NCBI GenBank assembly: GCA_025201805.1
Contig: MU619301.1
Location: 138,221 to 161,157 of the forward strand
DNA length: 22,937 nt
Origin: Parasitella parasitica
Lineage: Eukaryota > Mucoromycota > Mucoromycetes > Mucorales > Mucoraceae
Direction: 5' to 3'
The notes beneath the pieces were generated by a model. That model was not told the origin of the DNA, did no database searches, and was given only the letters and a program-made list of their open reading frames with translations. Positions 8,839 through 17,313 of this stretch are shown piece by piece. Numbering within the stretch: position 1 is the stretch's first letter; each line of letters starts with the position of its first letter. The translations under genes and the position numbers were made by a program.

Positions 8839-9081
8839 TTGTAAAGAAAGCTTATTCCTATCCAGGAGAAGTATCAAGAAAATAAAAGAAGAGGTCCAGC
8901 AGCTGCTTCGATTTCTAAAAATATAAGAACCCAAGTGTTTATCACAAAAAAGCTAGGGGCTGTTTCTTTCTTCATGTGCTGCAACGTCTCGCAAACGGGG
9001 GGGGGTGGAGGTGAGGGTGGAGCGTTGAATGCATCATGTCATGTACTCGACCACATTTAAAATCGCTGGGGGGAATTTTAT

Positions 9082-10521
9082 TTAATAAGGTACGTGGGCT
9101 TGCAAGAATCCAAGCATAGCAATAGTCTCTCCAAAATAAGTACACTCGTCATCTTCGTCAATGTACCTCATCAACTGGTGCAATTGTTGCTTCCAACCAA
9201 GCACCCAAAATAGAAAGCTGACTGGCGCGGTAAACGCCAAATCGCTGTAATCCGCAATGCATTTGCCATTCAACTTGTAGCCAGCCCTGATAGGACATTC
9301 ATCCCCACCTCTACCCAGCTGTTTAGCAAAGAATCGACCTTCTGCCTCTAATAAGGGTCGGATTCTCTCGTCCTTTGACAGCATGTAGTAATGACCGAGT
9401 CTCCACGGAACACGACACGAGTTCCAATTGTAATCTGGATCATGCTTACTCTCCAGCACTTCTTTGCGGACTGGGCAGTATGATGTCGTTTTAGGATCCA
9501 AGGTCAAGAAATCAGCGACCAAACCTGTTTGTGGATTGAGCGCGAGTTGAGCTTGGCATGTATTTATAATGGCGTTTATCACATTGGCCCAGACTTGTTG
9601 TCGCTCTCTGTCGTTCTGTGCGCTTGAAAATCAGAAAAGAATAATGTCGTGTATCAGCTGTATGCGTATACTTACATGGTAAAATATCAAGTAGCCACTC
9701 AAGATAAAATCACTTGGCCGTGTCAGAGCGTAAGCTTCGTCTCCAGGATCCGCCCAATCACCCACCAAAGGCATGAATGTGTCATGGTTGAAGCAATGCT
9801 CCCAGATAGACCCAGCCAACGAGCAAGCTGCAGCCTGATAATCATACTCGCCTTGAGCACCGCCTCTCCCCCATACTTTGGCAGCAATGAATAATGCTGT
9901 TGCGACATCTACGTCGCCATCAGTGGCACAGTTTTGCCCACCCTCGTCGCCGGGTACAAACGCTCCGTTCTTTGTGCTCTTTTGCTGCCACTGCATCAAC
10001 CCTTTTGTATTTCTCCATTGCAAAAAGTATCTGTACAATCCATCGAAATCCTGCTGATTACGCTTGAGTACAGCAATCAGCATCCCATATCCTAGAAAAC
10101 ACACTGATTAATACTCTTGGTCAATCCATCCGTGTCGATTAGCGTTACCGTGTGCTTCGGAACATGTCATTTCTTGGCAGCCTTCACTCGGCTCCTTGTA
10201 ATAGACGTAAAAACCGTCTCCGTATGAACGCAAATACCTAGAATGAAAGGTTAGCATATGTCGAGCACAAGCGCCTGGACTTTTTACTTGGATCTCCATT
10301 TTCCATAAGCCTCTTCTACACTTTTGCCCATATTGAAAACGATTTATACAAAAGTGTCAAAGAAGAAGAGATGATAAACGGCAAGGATATTTTTAGCTCA
10401 TTTCTATTATTAATTCGTGCCTCGGTAAAAACATTCATCATGTAAAAGAGAGCTCAGCTCACCTTCCAGTCAGACATGGCACAATGCTCTTTTTAATAAA
10501 TTGAGTTTGCGAGTGTGGCAT
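9082..10521 (-). CDS. Glycoside hydrolase family 8 enzyme
   Basis: Exons read right to left: 10521-10463 (tentative), 10320-10288, 10237-10149, 10091-9676 and 9615-9082, giving 376 residues. The body is typical GH8: CSEAHGYGMLIAVL with the proposed general acid Glu58, CATDGDVDVATALF matching the family Asp signature (Asp118/Asp120), LVGDWADP, TRPSDFILSGY and YNWNSCRVPWRLG. GH8 enzymes cleave beta-1,4 links in chitosan, cellulose, lichenan or xylan; the sequence resembles the Bacillus chitosanase/lichenase group, but substrate is open. Nine or so cysteines suggest secretion, yet no clear signal peptide is found. The 5' end is uncertain: a simpler model starts at an ATG at 10331 (360 residues). 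The longer model uses a strong GTGAGC donor, keeps phase, adds a Cys before the first helix and lies about 80 bp below a TATA box. The other three introns (50, 57 and 60 nt) are secure. Confidence 0.85.
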
Positions 10522-10600
10522 GATACATCTTTTGCGTAAATTTGCTAGCTTCTTGGTCTGTCCTAAAAAGCACCTTTGCCCCTTGTCACAAACGAGTTAT

Positions 10601-10608
10601 CTTTTATA
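10601..10608 (-). promoter_or_regulatory. TATA box of the GH8 gene
   Basis: TATAAAAG on the minus strand is 80 bp before the candidate ATG at 10521 and 270 bp before the one at 10331. The spacing favours the upstream start. Confidence 0.4.
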
Positions 10609-10770
10609 ATGAGCCTTTCTTACTTGAAATAAACCGAGGTTTATTTGACAAGAGCATTATGCGAAATTAAAATACCAGTTTGTTATCATCACCACCTTCA
10701 GCAGTGGCTTGTTGTGTAATCTAAGGGAAATGAGGCAACTATCTTTTTTGTATTTCTTAATCTCCTAACA

Positions 10771-11055
10771 ATGTCACAACAACATGCATTTTGTGGCCAT
10801 CAGCCAAGAGGACGCGGAGGAGGAGGAGGAAGAGGATTCATAGGTGGATCAAGAGGCGGTAGAGGCGGTAGAGGAGGAGGAAGAGGTAGAGGTAGAGGAG
10901 GCTTTCAACATCACCATAGTAAGCCTAGGCAGCCTATTTATCACCCGGATGTTGATTACACACCTGAGGCAATTGAACAACGTTTCTCAGCATATTATCT
11001 ACCAAGCATGACACGAGACCCTTGGATGCATCTAACGGAGCAAAACCAACAGTAA
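10771..11055 (+). CDS. RGG-rich small protein with MPLKIP/TTDN1-like tail
   Basis: Single exon of 94 residues. Residues 12-47 are an RGG/RGRG-rich low-complexity region of the kind that binds RNA and is arginine-methylated. The C-terminal part, residues 60-90, has no such bias and contains EAIEQRFSAYYLPSMTRDPW. The pattern aromatic-x-PSM-x-x-DPW-x-x-L matches what I recall of the conserved C-terminal segment of MPLKIP/TTDN1, the vertebrate protein mutated in non-photosensitive trichothiodystrophy, which is also Gly/Arg-rich at its N-terminus. The parallel in both halves is suggestive but rests on a motif of about ten residues from memory. The ATG is the first one after an AT-rich leader and the frame is clean to TAA. 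Probably nuclear. Confidence 0.75.
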   Translation: MSQQHAFCGHQPRGRGGGGGRGFIGGSRGGRGGRGGGRGRGRGGFQHHHSKPRQPIYHPDVDYTPEAIEQRFSAYYLPSMTRDPWMHLTEQNQQ

Positions 11056-11237
11056 TGAATCGTGTAGTTTATCTCGATCTAAAGCCAAATAAAAATCCAT
11101 CTCCATGGCAACGATTAGACTCGCTTGACAGCTATAAATTCACGTACAAGACTTTTATTTCATAATATATTTGGCGATAATGGAGTGATATACATGAAAT
11201 ATTATAGCGTTGGGTATATATGTTGTCCTCAATATGC

Positions 11238-11566
11238 TCAAGTGTACATGGGCGAGTTGAGATTACTATCAATACTGGGAACGTCTAAATCTTCAGTTTC
11301 AATCTTTACAATATGCTTTCCAGGTATCATGACGAGCCCAACAAGTCTTTTTTCTGCTGTTGAACCGCGTGTTAACAATGTAAACCAACAAAAACCAAAA
11401 TACTACTACCTCCTCGAAGCTCTTCAGTGTGAGCTAATATAATGTTCTTTTCTTTATCAATGCACACAAATGTGCCAATAAATATTCTACCGTCTGTTAT
11501 TCTGATGCGCGACTTGAAGTTCAAGTACGAATTGAGTCGTCTAATGTTGTCTGTATCGGCTGCCAT
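11238..11566 (-). CDS. NAA38: NatC N-acetyltransferase Lsm-fold auxiliary subunit
   Basis: Two exons, 11566-11410 and 11356-11238, separated by a 53-nt intron, encode 91 residues. The protein is one Lsm domain: Sm1 strand region NSYLNFKSRIRITDGRIFIGTF with the conserved D-G-R, then CIDKEKNIILAHTEEL, and Sm2 region RLVGLVMIPGKHIVKIE. The V-M-I-P-G-x-H ending of Sm2, in place of the I-R-G of true Sm proteins, is typical of LSMD1/Naa38, the auxiliary subunit of the cytosolic ribosome-associated NatC complex, which acetylates starts such as Met-Leu and Met-Ile. The acceptor is CAGCAG, so two products differing by one Ala are possible (RGAEKR or RGEKR). A 12-G run lies 38 bp upstream of the start. 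Confidence 0.88.
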
Positions 11567-11888
11567 TTGGTTTTCTGAAATGAAAGCTTTGAAAAAGATT
11601 GTTGGGGGGGGGGGGTTTTTTCATGATGGCTCTTCGTCGTGACTCTGATACATGTTTTTACATGTGTAATGTGGGATGAGGCGATAATCCCGTGAGCTAT
11701 GATAAACCATGCTTTTGAATGTGAAGAAATAGTTAGACATTGATGAAACCAAGTGTCTGCCAACACCATGGCAGGCAATTGTCTTGAATTATGCAAATGT
11801 TGAGTGTTTTCTTTGCCTTGTAACGTGTAACGATAATCACACATTCCAAATAAATCATTGCCCCTTTCTACGCTCCCCCCTTCTTTCG

Positions 11889-11911
11889 CTCTCTCTCTCT
11901 CTCTCTCTCTT
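11889..11911. repeat. CT dinucleotide repeat
   Basis: About eleven CT units on the septin sense strand, 190 bp before its start codon. Confidence 0.85.
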
Positions 11912-11985
11912 TTTCGCACTGTCTCTCCTTTCTTTATCTCCTTGATTCCTGTATCTATCTCTTGATTTTATTTTATTTGTTTCTC

Positions 11986-11992
<7 letters not shown>

Positions 11993-12073
<81 letters not shown>
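11993..12073. repeat. T81 homopolymer
   Basis: Eighty-one consecutive T as given, by far the longest homopolymer in the window. Its exact length may be an assembly or slippage estimate. It lies between the CT tract and the septin start. Confidence 0.85.
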
Positions 12074-12078
<5 letters not shown>

Positions 12079-12097
12079 CACAAACTAATAATTGAAA

Positions 12098-13687
12098 ATG
12101 TCGTCTTCATCATTAGCTGTTGAACCCGTTGCGGTAAATACGCCATGGAAAGTAGACCTTGAATCAGACATTAACGTGTATTACATAGTCTTCACTTCAA
12201 ACCGCTTTGGAAGGATATGTTGGTTTCGATACCATCACTCAGCAGATTGAAAAAAAGCTGTTGAAAAGAGGATTCCACTTCAACGTCATGGTAGTTGGTA
12301 AGTAAAAAGTATATCAAGACTATTTTCATGCAAATGCTGATAGTCCGTGGTAGGCCAATCTGGCTTGGGTAAATCTACTTTGGTCAATACAATCTTTGCT
12401 TCGCATTTGATTGAGAGTAAGGCTCGTCTTTCTGCTGATGAACCTCCCAGACAAACTACTGAAATCCAAACCGTATCTCACTGTAAATATCCCTTGATTT
12501 TTCTCCTAACTTTTTTTTGATTTCTAATTACAACTAAAAATGCTGCAGTGATTGAGGAGAACGGAGTACGTCTCAGACTCAATATTGTTGATACCCCTGG
12601 TTACGGAGATCAAGTTAATAACGAAAACTGGTAATATCAGTGCTATATGCCGTAAAATACAAATGCTTATGCCTATCGTATAGTTGGGAGCCTATCATAA
12701 AGTACATCAAAGACCAACATTCAGCCTATTTGCGCAAAGAGCTAACTGCCACTCGTGATCGCTATATTCAAGACACTAGAGTCCACTGCTGTTTATTCTT
12801 TATTGGCCCTACAGGACATGCGTAAATATAGGAGCTATGCATTTTTATAACTTTACTAACTGTTTATTTGTTTTGCCTGCTTTGCTTTCGCTAGTCTAAA
12901 GCCTATTGATATCGTTGTCCTCAAGAAACTTTCTGAAGTTGTCAATGTGGTACCTGTTATTGCCAAGTCTGATTCACTCACTATCGATGAGCGTGCCGCG
13001 TTCAAGCAAAGAGTAAATAGACCGCCATATTTTTATAGCATTTAAGAATTCCCCTAAATATGTGATGTTTTGTTTTTTTTTTGGCGTAGATCAAGGCAGA
13101 GTTAGTTTTCCACAACATCAAATTATACCCTTATGAAAGCGATGAGGATGACGAACAAGAACAAGCTTTGAACGAGAGTATTAGAGTAAGTTGTTAATGC
13201 CCAGGATTTTTTTTGGTGACGATATTCATGGCAACTCTTGCTGTAGGAGCTTCTTCCCTTTGCCATTGTCGGCTCTGAGCGTAATGTTGTTATTGATGGA
13301 AAACCTGTAAGAGGTAGAAAGAACAGATACGGTGTTATTAATGGTGAGTAAACGCAACCATACGTGTAATTTAATTGCTAACAGCTGGAGCTACTAGTTG
13401 AAAATGAAGACCACTGTGAATTCATTTATCTCCGTAACTTCTTGACTCGCACCCATCTTCAGGATTTGATTGAAACAACTGCACAAATCCATTATGAGGC
13501 ATTCCGTGCCAAGCAACTGCTGGCCATCAAGGAATCTACTCAACCCGCTAGTAGTCAAGCATCTCTTGGTACTACGCCCAACGGTACCCTCCCCAACAGC
13601 CCAAATACCATGGCTAGTCCCACCAGCAATACTCTTAGTCCCGGTGCCAGCTCCCCAATGGGTAGCCCCCCACAATCCAACCAGTAA
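12098..13687 (+). CDS. CDC10: Septin, Cdc10/AspD class
   Basis: Nine exons: 12098-12133, 12189-12297, 12354-12482, 12549-12630, 12684-12821, 12895-13012, 13090-13185, 13247-13343 and 13398-13687. Introns are 53-77 nt and every junction keeps phase, giving 364 residues. The GTPase motifs are complete: G1 GQSGLGKST at 49-57, G3 DTPG at 106-109 and G4 AKSD at 188-191. The septin unique element region reads [18 protein letters not shown]. The phrase [18 protein letters not shown], a very short N-terminus and no C-terminal coiled coil place it with yeast Cdc10 and Aspergillus AspD. Septins form hetero-oligomeric filaments at septa, hyphal tips and branch sites. The last 50 residues are a Ser/Pro/Thr/Asn-rich tail that differs from Cdc10. 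The TAA stop is embedded in a perfect GTAAGC donor; splicing to 13746 would give a different short ending (stop at 13761). Confidence 0.92.
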
Positions 13688-13761
13688 GCTCACGTTTTAT
13701 CTTTTTCGCCAGCAAAATGATTAACTTTCTCTACCGCACAATCAGATCTGCTTTTAGTTGA

Positions 13762-14581
13762 AGAGAGTGAATGTTCAAGGGGGAGCCCTTACATCCAAGA
13801 ACCCATTATTTTTTTCTATTATCACATAATTACAATAAAACTGAAAAATAATACGTATAAACTAATCAGGCTTTGAGATGTTTATTTTTTTTTTTTCACT
13901 GCATGTGTGTCAAGCTACTTGTAATACTTGATTTCAAATTATTTAAATGAACACAATACTGAGTATATGCATATCGATGCCATCCGGTACTATAGTAGAT
14001 CAACATTAATTCATTGTCCTGTGTCAATTTTCTAACGATAGTTTTGTACTACTTTTTTTCATGCATATTACATAGTCGTACCTTTTAAAAAGGGTGGTTT
14101 AAACTTGTTGTGGTTTCTGGCATGCCTCTTTTAAACATACATCAAAACATCTCGTAATGAAAACGGCCGTTGAAATTGTCATTTTACCACCACACTTGAG
14201 ACGAGTAGACTGGCAGCAAGAGTACCTTGTATCATCATCACGGTCATTTTCCAAAAGATGAATGATTCAATATGAGTAAGAGAGAGAGAGAGAGAGAGAT
14301 TTAGCAGAATACTCTAACTACGTGCTACTTTGACGTCTGATGCAAAGCTTAAAATGCCCAATGCCATTCTGTGAGACTATCAACTGATCTCTAAAATGCT
14401 GATACTGGTACCATATCATCTTGGTACAGTACGGTATATCCATCGAACTATGGTGCTTCTTTTGTGACGTTTCATGATCAGGGTAAAACTCCTCCCTCTC
14501 TGATGGACATCCCAAAGAGTGGGTTTTTAACTTTTCTTTTGCAACTACCAGAAAAAAAAAGAAAAAAAAAACACAACCACT
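13762..14581. other. Septin 3' region and HIS1 promoter
   Basis: About 820 bp without a convincing gene. AATAAAA near 13835 may be the septin polyadenylation signal. A GA repeat lies at 14279-14299 and a purine-rich A9-G-A10 run at 14552-14571 directly precedes HIS1. I saw no TGACTCA Gcn4-type site; TGACGTCT at about 14331 is the closest bZIP-like element. Confidence 0.5.
14279..14299. repeat. GA dinucleotide repeat
   Basis: About ten GA units some 280 bp upstream of HIS1. Confidence 0.85.
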
Positions 14582-15535
14582 ATGGATTTCGTCAAGGACC
14601 TTGATAACCGGCTTTTATTTGCTGTTCCCAAAAAGGGGCGTCTTTACGAACAGTGTATGCAGCTCCTGTCAGGCTCTGACATTCACTTTAATCGTCGTTC
14701 TCGTCAAGACATTGCTTTGAGCACTAATTTGCCCGTTGCGCTCATCTTTTTACCTGCTGCCGATATTCCCAAATATGTTGCTGAAGGCAACGTGGATTTA
14801 GGTATCTCGGGACAAGACATGGTGGTCGAGAATGAAGTCCCGGACAAGGTAACGGAAATCATGGAGCTTGGTTTTGGAAAATGTCGTTTGTGTGTTCAAG
14901 TGCCGGTCAAGGGTGATTTCAAAAACATTGAGCAGTTGGCTGGTAAGCGTATCGTCACCAGTTTTGATGCCTTTGCAAGAAAGGTATTCGAGCCTATCGA
15001 CGCTGCCAAAGGAACCAAGACGACTATCAATTATGTGTCTGGATCCGTGGAAGCAGCTTGTGCTTTGGGCCTTGCCGATGGTATCAGTAAGTAGCAACAG
15101 TCCTGTTTACAAGCGCATGGACATTTTTTAATCAAATAACACGTAGTTGATCTTGTCGAATCTGGTGAAACTATGCGTGCAGCTGGCCTTCACGACATTC
15201 ATACGTTATTGGATACTCAATCTATCCTCATGTCCAACAAAAACTCCAAGCACCAAGATTTAATTGTCAAGATCACTTCTCGTATCCGCGGGGTCATTAC
15301 CGCCAGTAAGTATGTTCTTTGCACCTATAATGTTGAGCGTGAAAATCTGGTTCGTGCAGTTCAGGTGACTCCCGGTCGTCAAGGACCTACAGTGTCTTCG
15401 TTGGACTCCCATGAAGGCTGGGTCGCTGTTTCTGCTATGATCGAGAAGAAGCAAAAGGGCGATATCATGGATCGTTTGTCTGAAGTCGGCGCTACGGACA
15501 TTTTGGTTATGGCATTCACAAATTGTAGAGTCTAA
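14582..15535 (+). CDS. HIS1: ATP phosphoribosyltransferase (histidine step 1)
   Basis: Two exons, 14582-15086 and 15147-15535, joined across a 60-nt intron, encode 297 residues, the same length as the yeast enzyme as I recall it. It condenses ATP and PRPP to phosphoribosyl-ATP, the first committed and histidine-inhibited step of histidine synthesis, in the cytosol as a hexamer. Diagnostic segments are LLFAVPKKGRLYEQ, DIPKYVAEGNVDLGISGQDM, the PRPP loop region VSGSVEAACALGLADGI, and IDLVESGETMRAAGL, which spans the splice junction. The C-terminal regulatory domain (GRQGPTVSSL to VGATDILVMAFTNCRV) is complete, so this is the long HisG form that needs no HisZ. The start ATG follows an A-rich leader and has no upstream rival. 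Confidence 0.96.
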
Positions 15536-15580
15536 GACATGTCCATAATCGCACACACCCCGTCATTTGTTTAATTTATT
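15536..15580. other. 45-bp convergent spacer
   Basis: HIS1 (+) and the UreF gene (-) end only 45 bp apart. AATAAA at 15600-15605 (+) lies inside the UreF coding end, so HIS1 may be polyadenylated within its neighbour. Confidence 0.5.
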
Positions 15581-16345
15581 TTAACTGTTGAATAATCTAG
15601 AATAAAGCCTGTCATGCATGCCTTGGCATACGTCCAACAACGGGTTTGTTTGACAGCAATCCTCAATGCCTATATGCTTTGTTTCCTTGATGATCGTTTC
15701 AATGGGGCTTCTGGACTGTAGCAGCAGTTTCTGAGCTTCATACGGTCCTACGACGTTCAATCTGACTGCGCTAGAATAGATTGTCCGTGTAAAGAGATAA
15801 AGCCACAGGTGAAGGGTGTTTTCGAGATCGACTTTGAGGTAGCGACAAATCAGACCATAACAGATAGCAAAATGTCCATCGACTCTCTCGCCTCGAATCA
15901 TGCTCTTCCACCTTTTCACAACATCTATATTTCTTTTGTGCTCTTCTTCTGTAACATGCTCAGGGCTGTCCGTAAAGCATTTCAAATAAAGCGTCAGCAT
16001 GGCAATGCCTTGTGCCAACGACGCTCTCCTGGCCACAGTGTTGGCTGCCATCACTGCGTCACAAATATTGTCTGATTCAACCAAGTAAGCGAGTGAATCT
16101 TCATGATCAGGCGCTTCATAGCCTGCTTTTACAAAACAGTTGGTGTTTGAAGCGTAGTTGTGTGCTGAGGAGGTCACCCATGCTGCCAGATTTTCGTTAT
16201 CGATAAGTCCAGCTTGCCAGCTTGCTTCTAAACCTGAAGAGGCTACAAACCCACCTGTCGGTAAGGCAGAATCAGTCAATATGTACAGTAGCCAGCTACT
16301 TGTTTCGTTTGATGAGAAAAACGGTGATGCTGATGGAAGGGCCAT
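15581..16345 (-). CDS. Urease accessory protein UreF
   Basis: Single exon of 254 residues. UreF works with UreD and the GTPase UreG to load nickel and CO2 into apo-urease. Family landmarks are LLYILTDSALPTGGFVASSGLEA near the N-terminus (the S-x-L-P-x-G-x-F-x-x-S-x-G-L-E pattern), SLAQGIAMLTLY, HFAICYGLICRYL and the C-terminal SAVRLNVVGPYEAQKLL. Length matches fungal UreF. The start is ATG at 16345, about 20 residues before the conserved core. The same frame is open for another 54 codons upstream and includes further ATGs with a hydrophobic stretch, but that region is pyrimidine-rich leader-like DNA and has no counterpart in the family. Urease structural genes are not in this window. Confidence 0.92.
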   Translation of the reverse strand: MALPSASPFFSSNETSSWLLYILTDSALPTGGFVASSGLEASWQAGLIDNENLAAWVTSSAHNYASNTNCFVKAGYEAPDHEDSLAYLVESDNICDAVMAANTVARRASLAQGIAMLTLYLKCFTDSPEHVTEEEHKRNIDVVKRWKSMIRGERVDGHFAICYGLICRYLKVDLENTLHLWLYLFTRTIYSSAVRLNVVGPYEAQKLLLQSRSPIETIIKETKHIGIEDCCQTNPLLDVCQGMHDRLYSRLFNS

Positions 16346-16716
16346 GTTGATGGTGGAGGGGAAAGCAAAAAAGATGTAGCCACTCGAAAGAAAAGAAGAA
16401 AAAAAAAATAAACACATATATCCAATCAGAAAATTGGCCACGAACATTGATGTGGTTTTGTGCACAAAGTGAGGCTCTAGGAGCTCCCCGACTCCACCCA
16501 CAAACAATCATTATTTCTCTCTTAATCTCTATTAGACATCCATTGCAGTAGAAAAGTCATAAGAAGCACATAAAGTGTGTAGAAACATCTCTGTAACTAA
16601 GCAAGTCGGCCAAATTTTTATCTCCATAGCAATAGATCATCTCTAGCTTGTGAAAATAGGAAGAAATAGATTTGTGCTTGGTCCCACTCCCTCATCCAAA
16701 TCATCTTGTGCAACTC

Positions 16717-16723
16717 TATAAAA
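16717..16723 (+). promoter_or_regulatory. TATA box with no assigned gene
   Basis: TATAAAA in a CTCTATAAAACC context, 27 bp before an ATG at 16750 that opens a 53-codon frame. It could also be chance in AT-rich DNA. Confidence 0.25.
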
Positions 16724-17253
16724 CCGATTTTGGCAGACATTTGTAAGAAATGATCAATGCTCCGCCACATTTTTATTTTAGACATAATGATAGGGATATG
16801 AATCCAGACTTTACTGAAACAACAAGCAATTATATTAGTTATGAAATAGTGCTATGCATTTATCAGTGGCATCACGTTTTTCTCCCACAACAAACATACA
16901 AGCAAAACTGACAAGCGTACAAATAACGATTGCAAAAATGAATTTTATTTGGAATGTATGCCATAATGATTCTATCTAGTGTGCAAACCCTTACACCATC
17001 ACCCTTTCACTTACCTGGATTTCTTCTGATCAAGTGATTAACAATTGATTCCGCTCGCCAGTTTGCAACTATTTTCACTGTATTCTTTTTCAAGATCTCA
17101 CTTACTGTACATCAAAAAACAGAGTAAAGACCGGAAACATATATATATTTCTTGAATATATATATGTAGGTGTAAAAAAAAACTGAATTTTTTATTGTAT
17201 TACAAATGTCGAAGTCATTGCGTGTGTGTTAGGAAAATGTCTATTGAAGAGGA

Positions 17254-17282
17254 GGAGAGAGAGAAAGAGAGAGAGAGAGAGA
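17254..17282. repeat. GA-rich dinucleotide tract
   Basis: Mostly GA units with two AAA interruptions, CT on the minus strand. Confidence 0.75.
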
Positions 17283-17313
17283 AGGAGAAAGGGAATACGG
17301 GTTTTTTTCTCGC

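Larger units (their letters stand above)
11567..12097. promoter_or_regulatory. Divergent promoter of NAA38 and septin with homopolymers
   Basis: A 531-bp spacer between diverging genes. It contains G12 at 11604-11615 followed by T6, a CT repeat at 11889-11911, a pyrimidine-rich stretch and the T81 run that ends 24 bp before the septin ATG. A minus-strand frame through it is a low-complexity shadow. Confidence 0.55.
16346..17313. other. 968-bp intergenic region with unexplained splice signals
   Basis: No gene can be called securely. On the plus strand a TATA box at 16717-16723 precedes a 53-codon frame at 16750-16911. On the minus strand there are two GTAAGTG donors (cut sites near 17104 and 17014) and a good branch point plus acceptor near 16815. 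A GA repeat at 17254-17282 lies just after the GCL regulatory subunit stop. See the separate finding. Confidence 0.4.

Noticed and set aside
11521-11919. 132-codon minus-strand frame upstream of NAA38
   Set aside because: It crosses the CT tract and the G12 run and overlaps the NAA38 start in another frame; a low-complexity artefact.
16346-16507. In-frame N-terminal extension of UreF with a hydrophobic stretch
   Set aside because: Pyrimidine-rich leader DNA; UreF proteins start shortly before the conserved core, so ATG 16345 is preferred.
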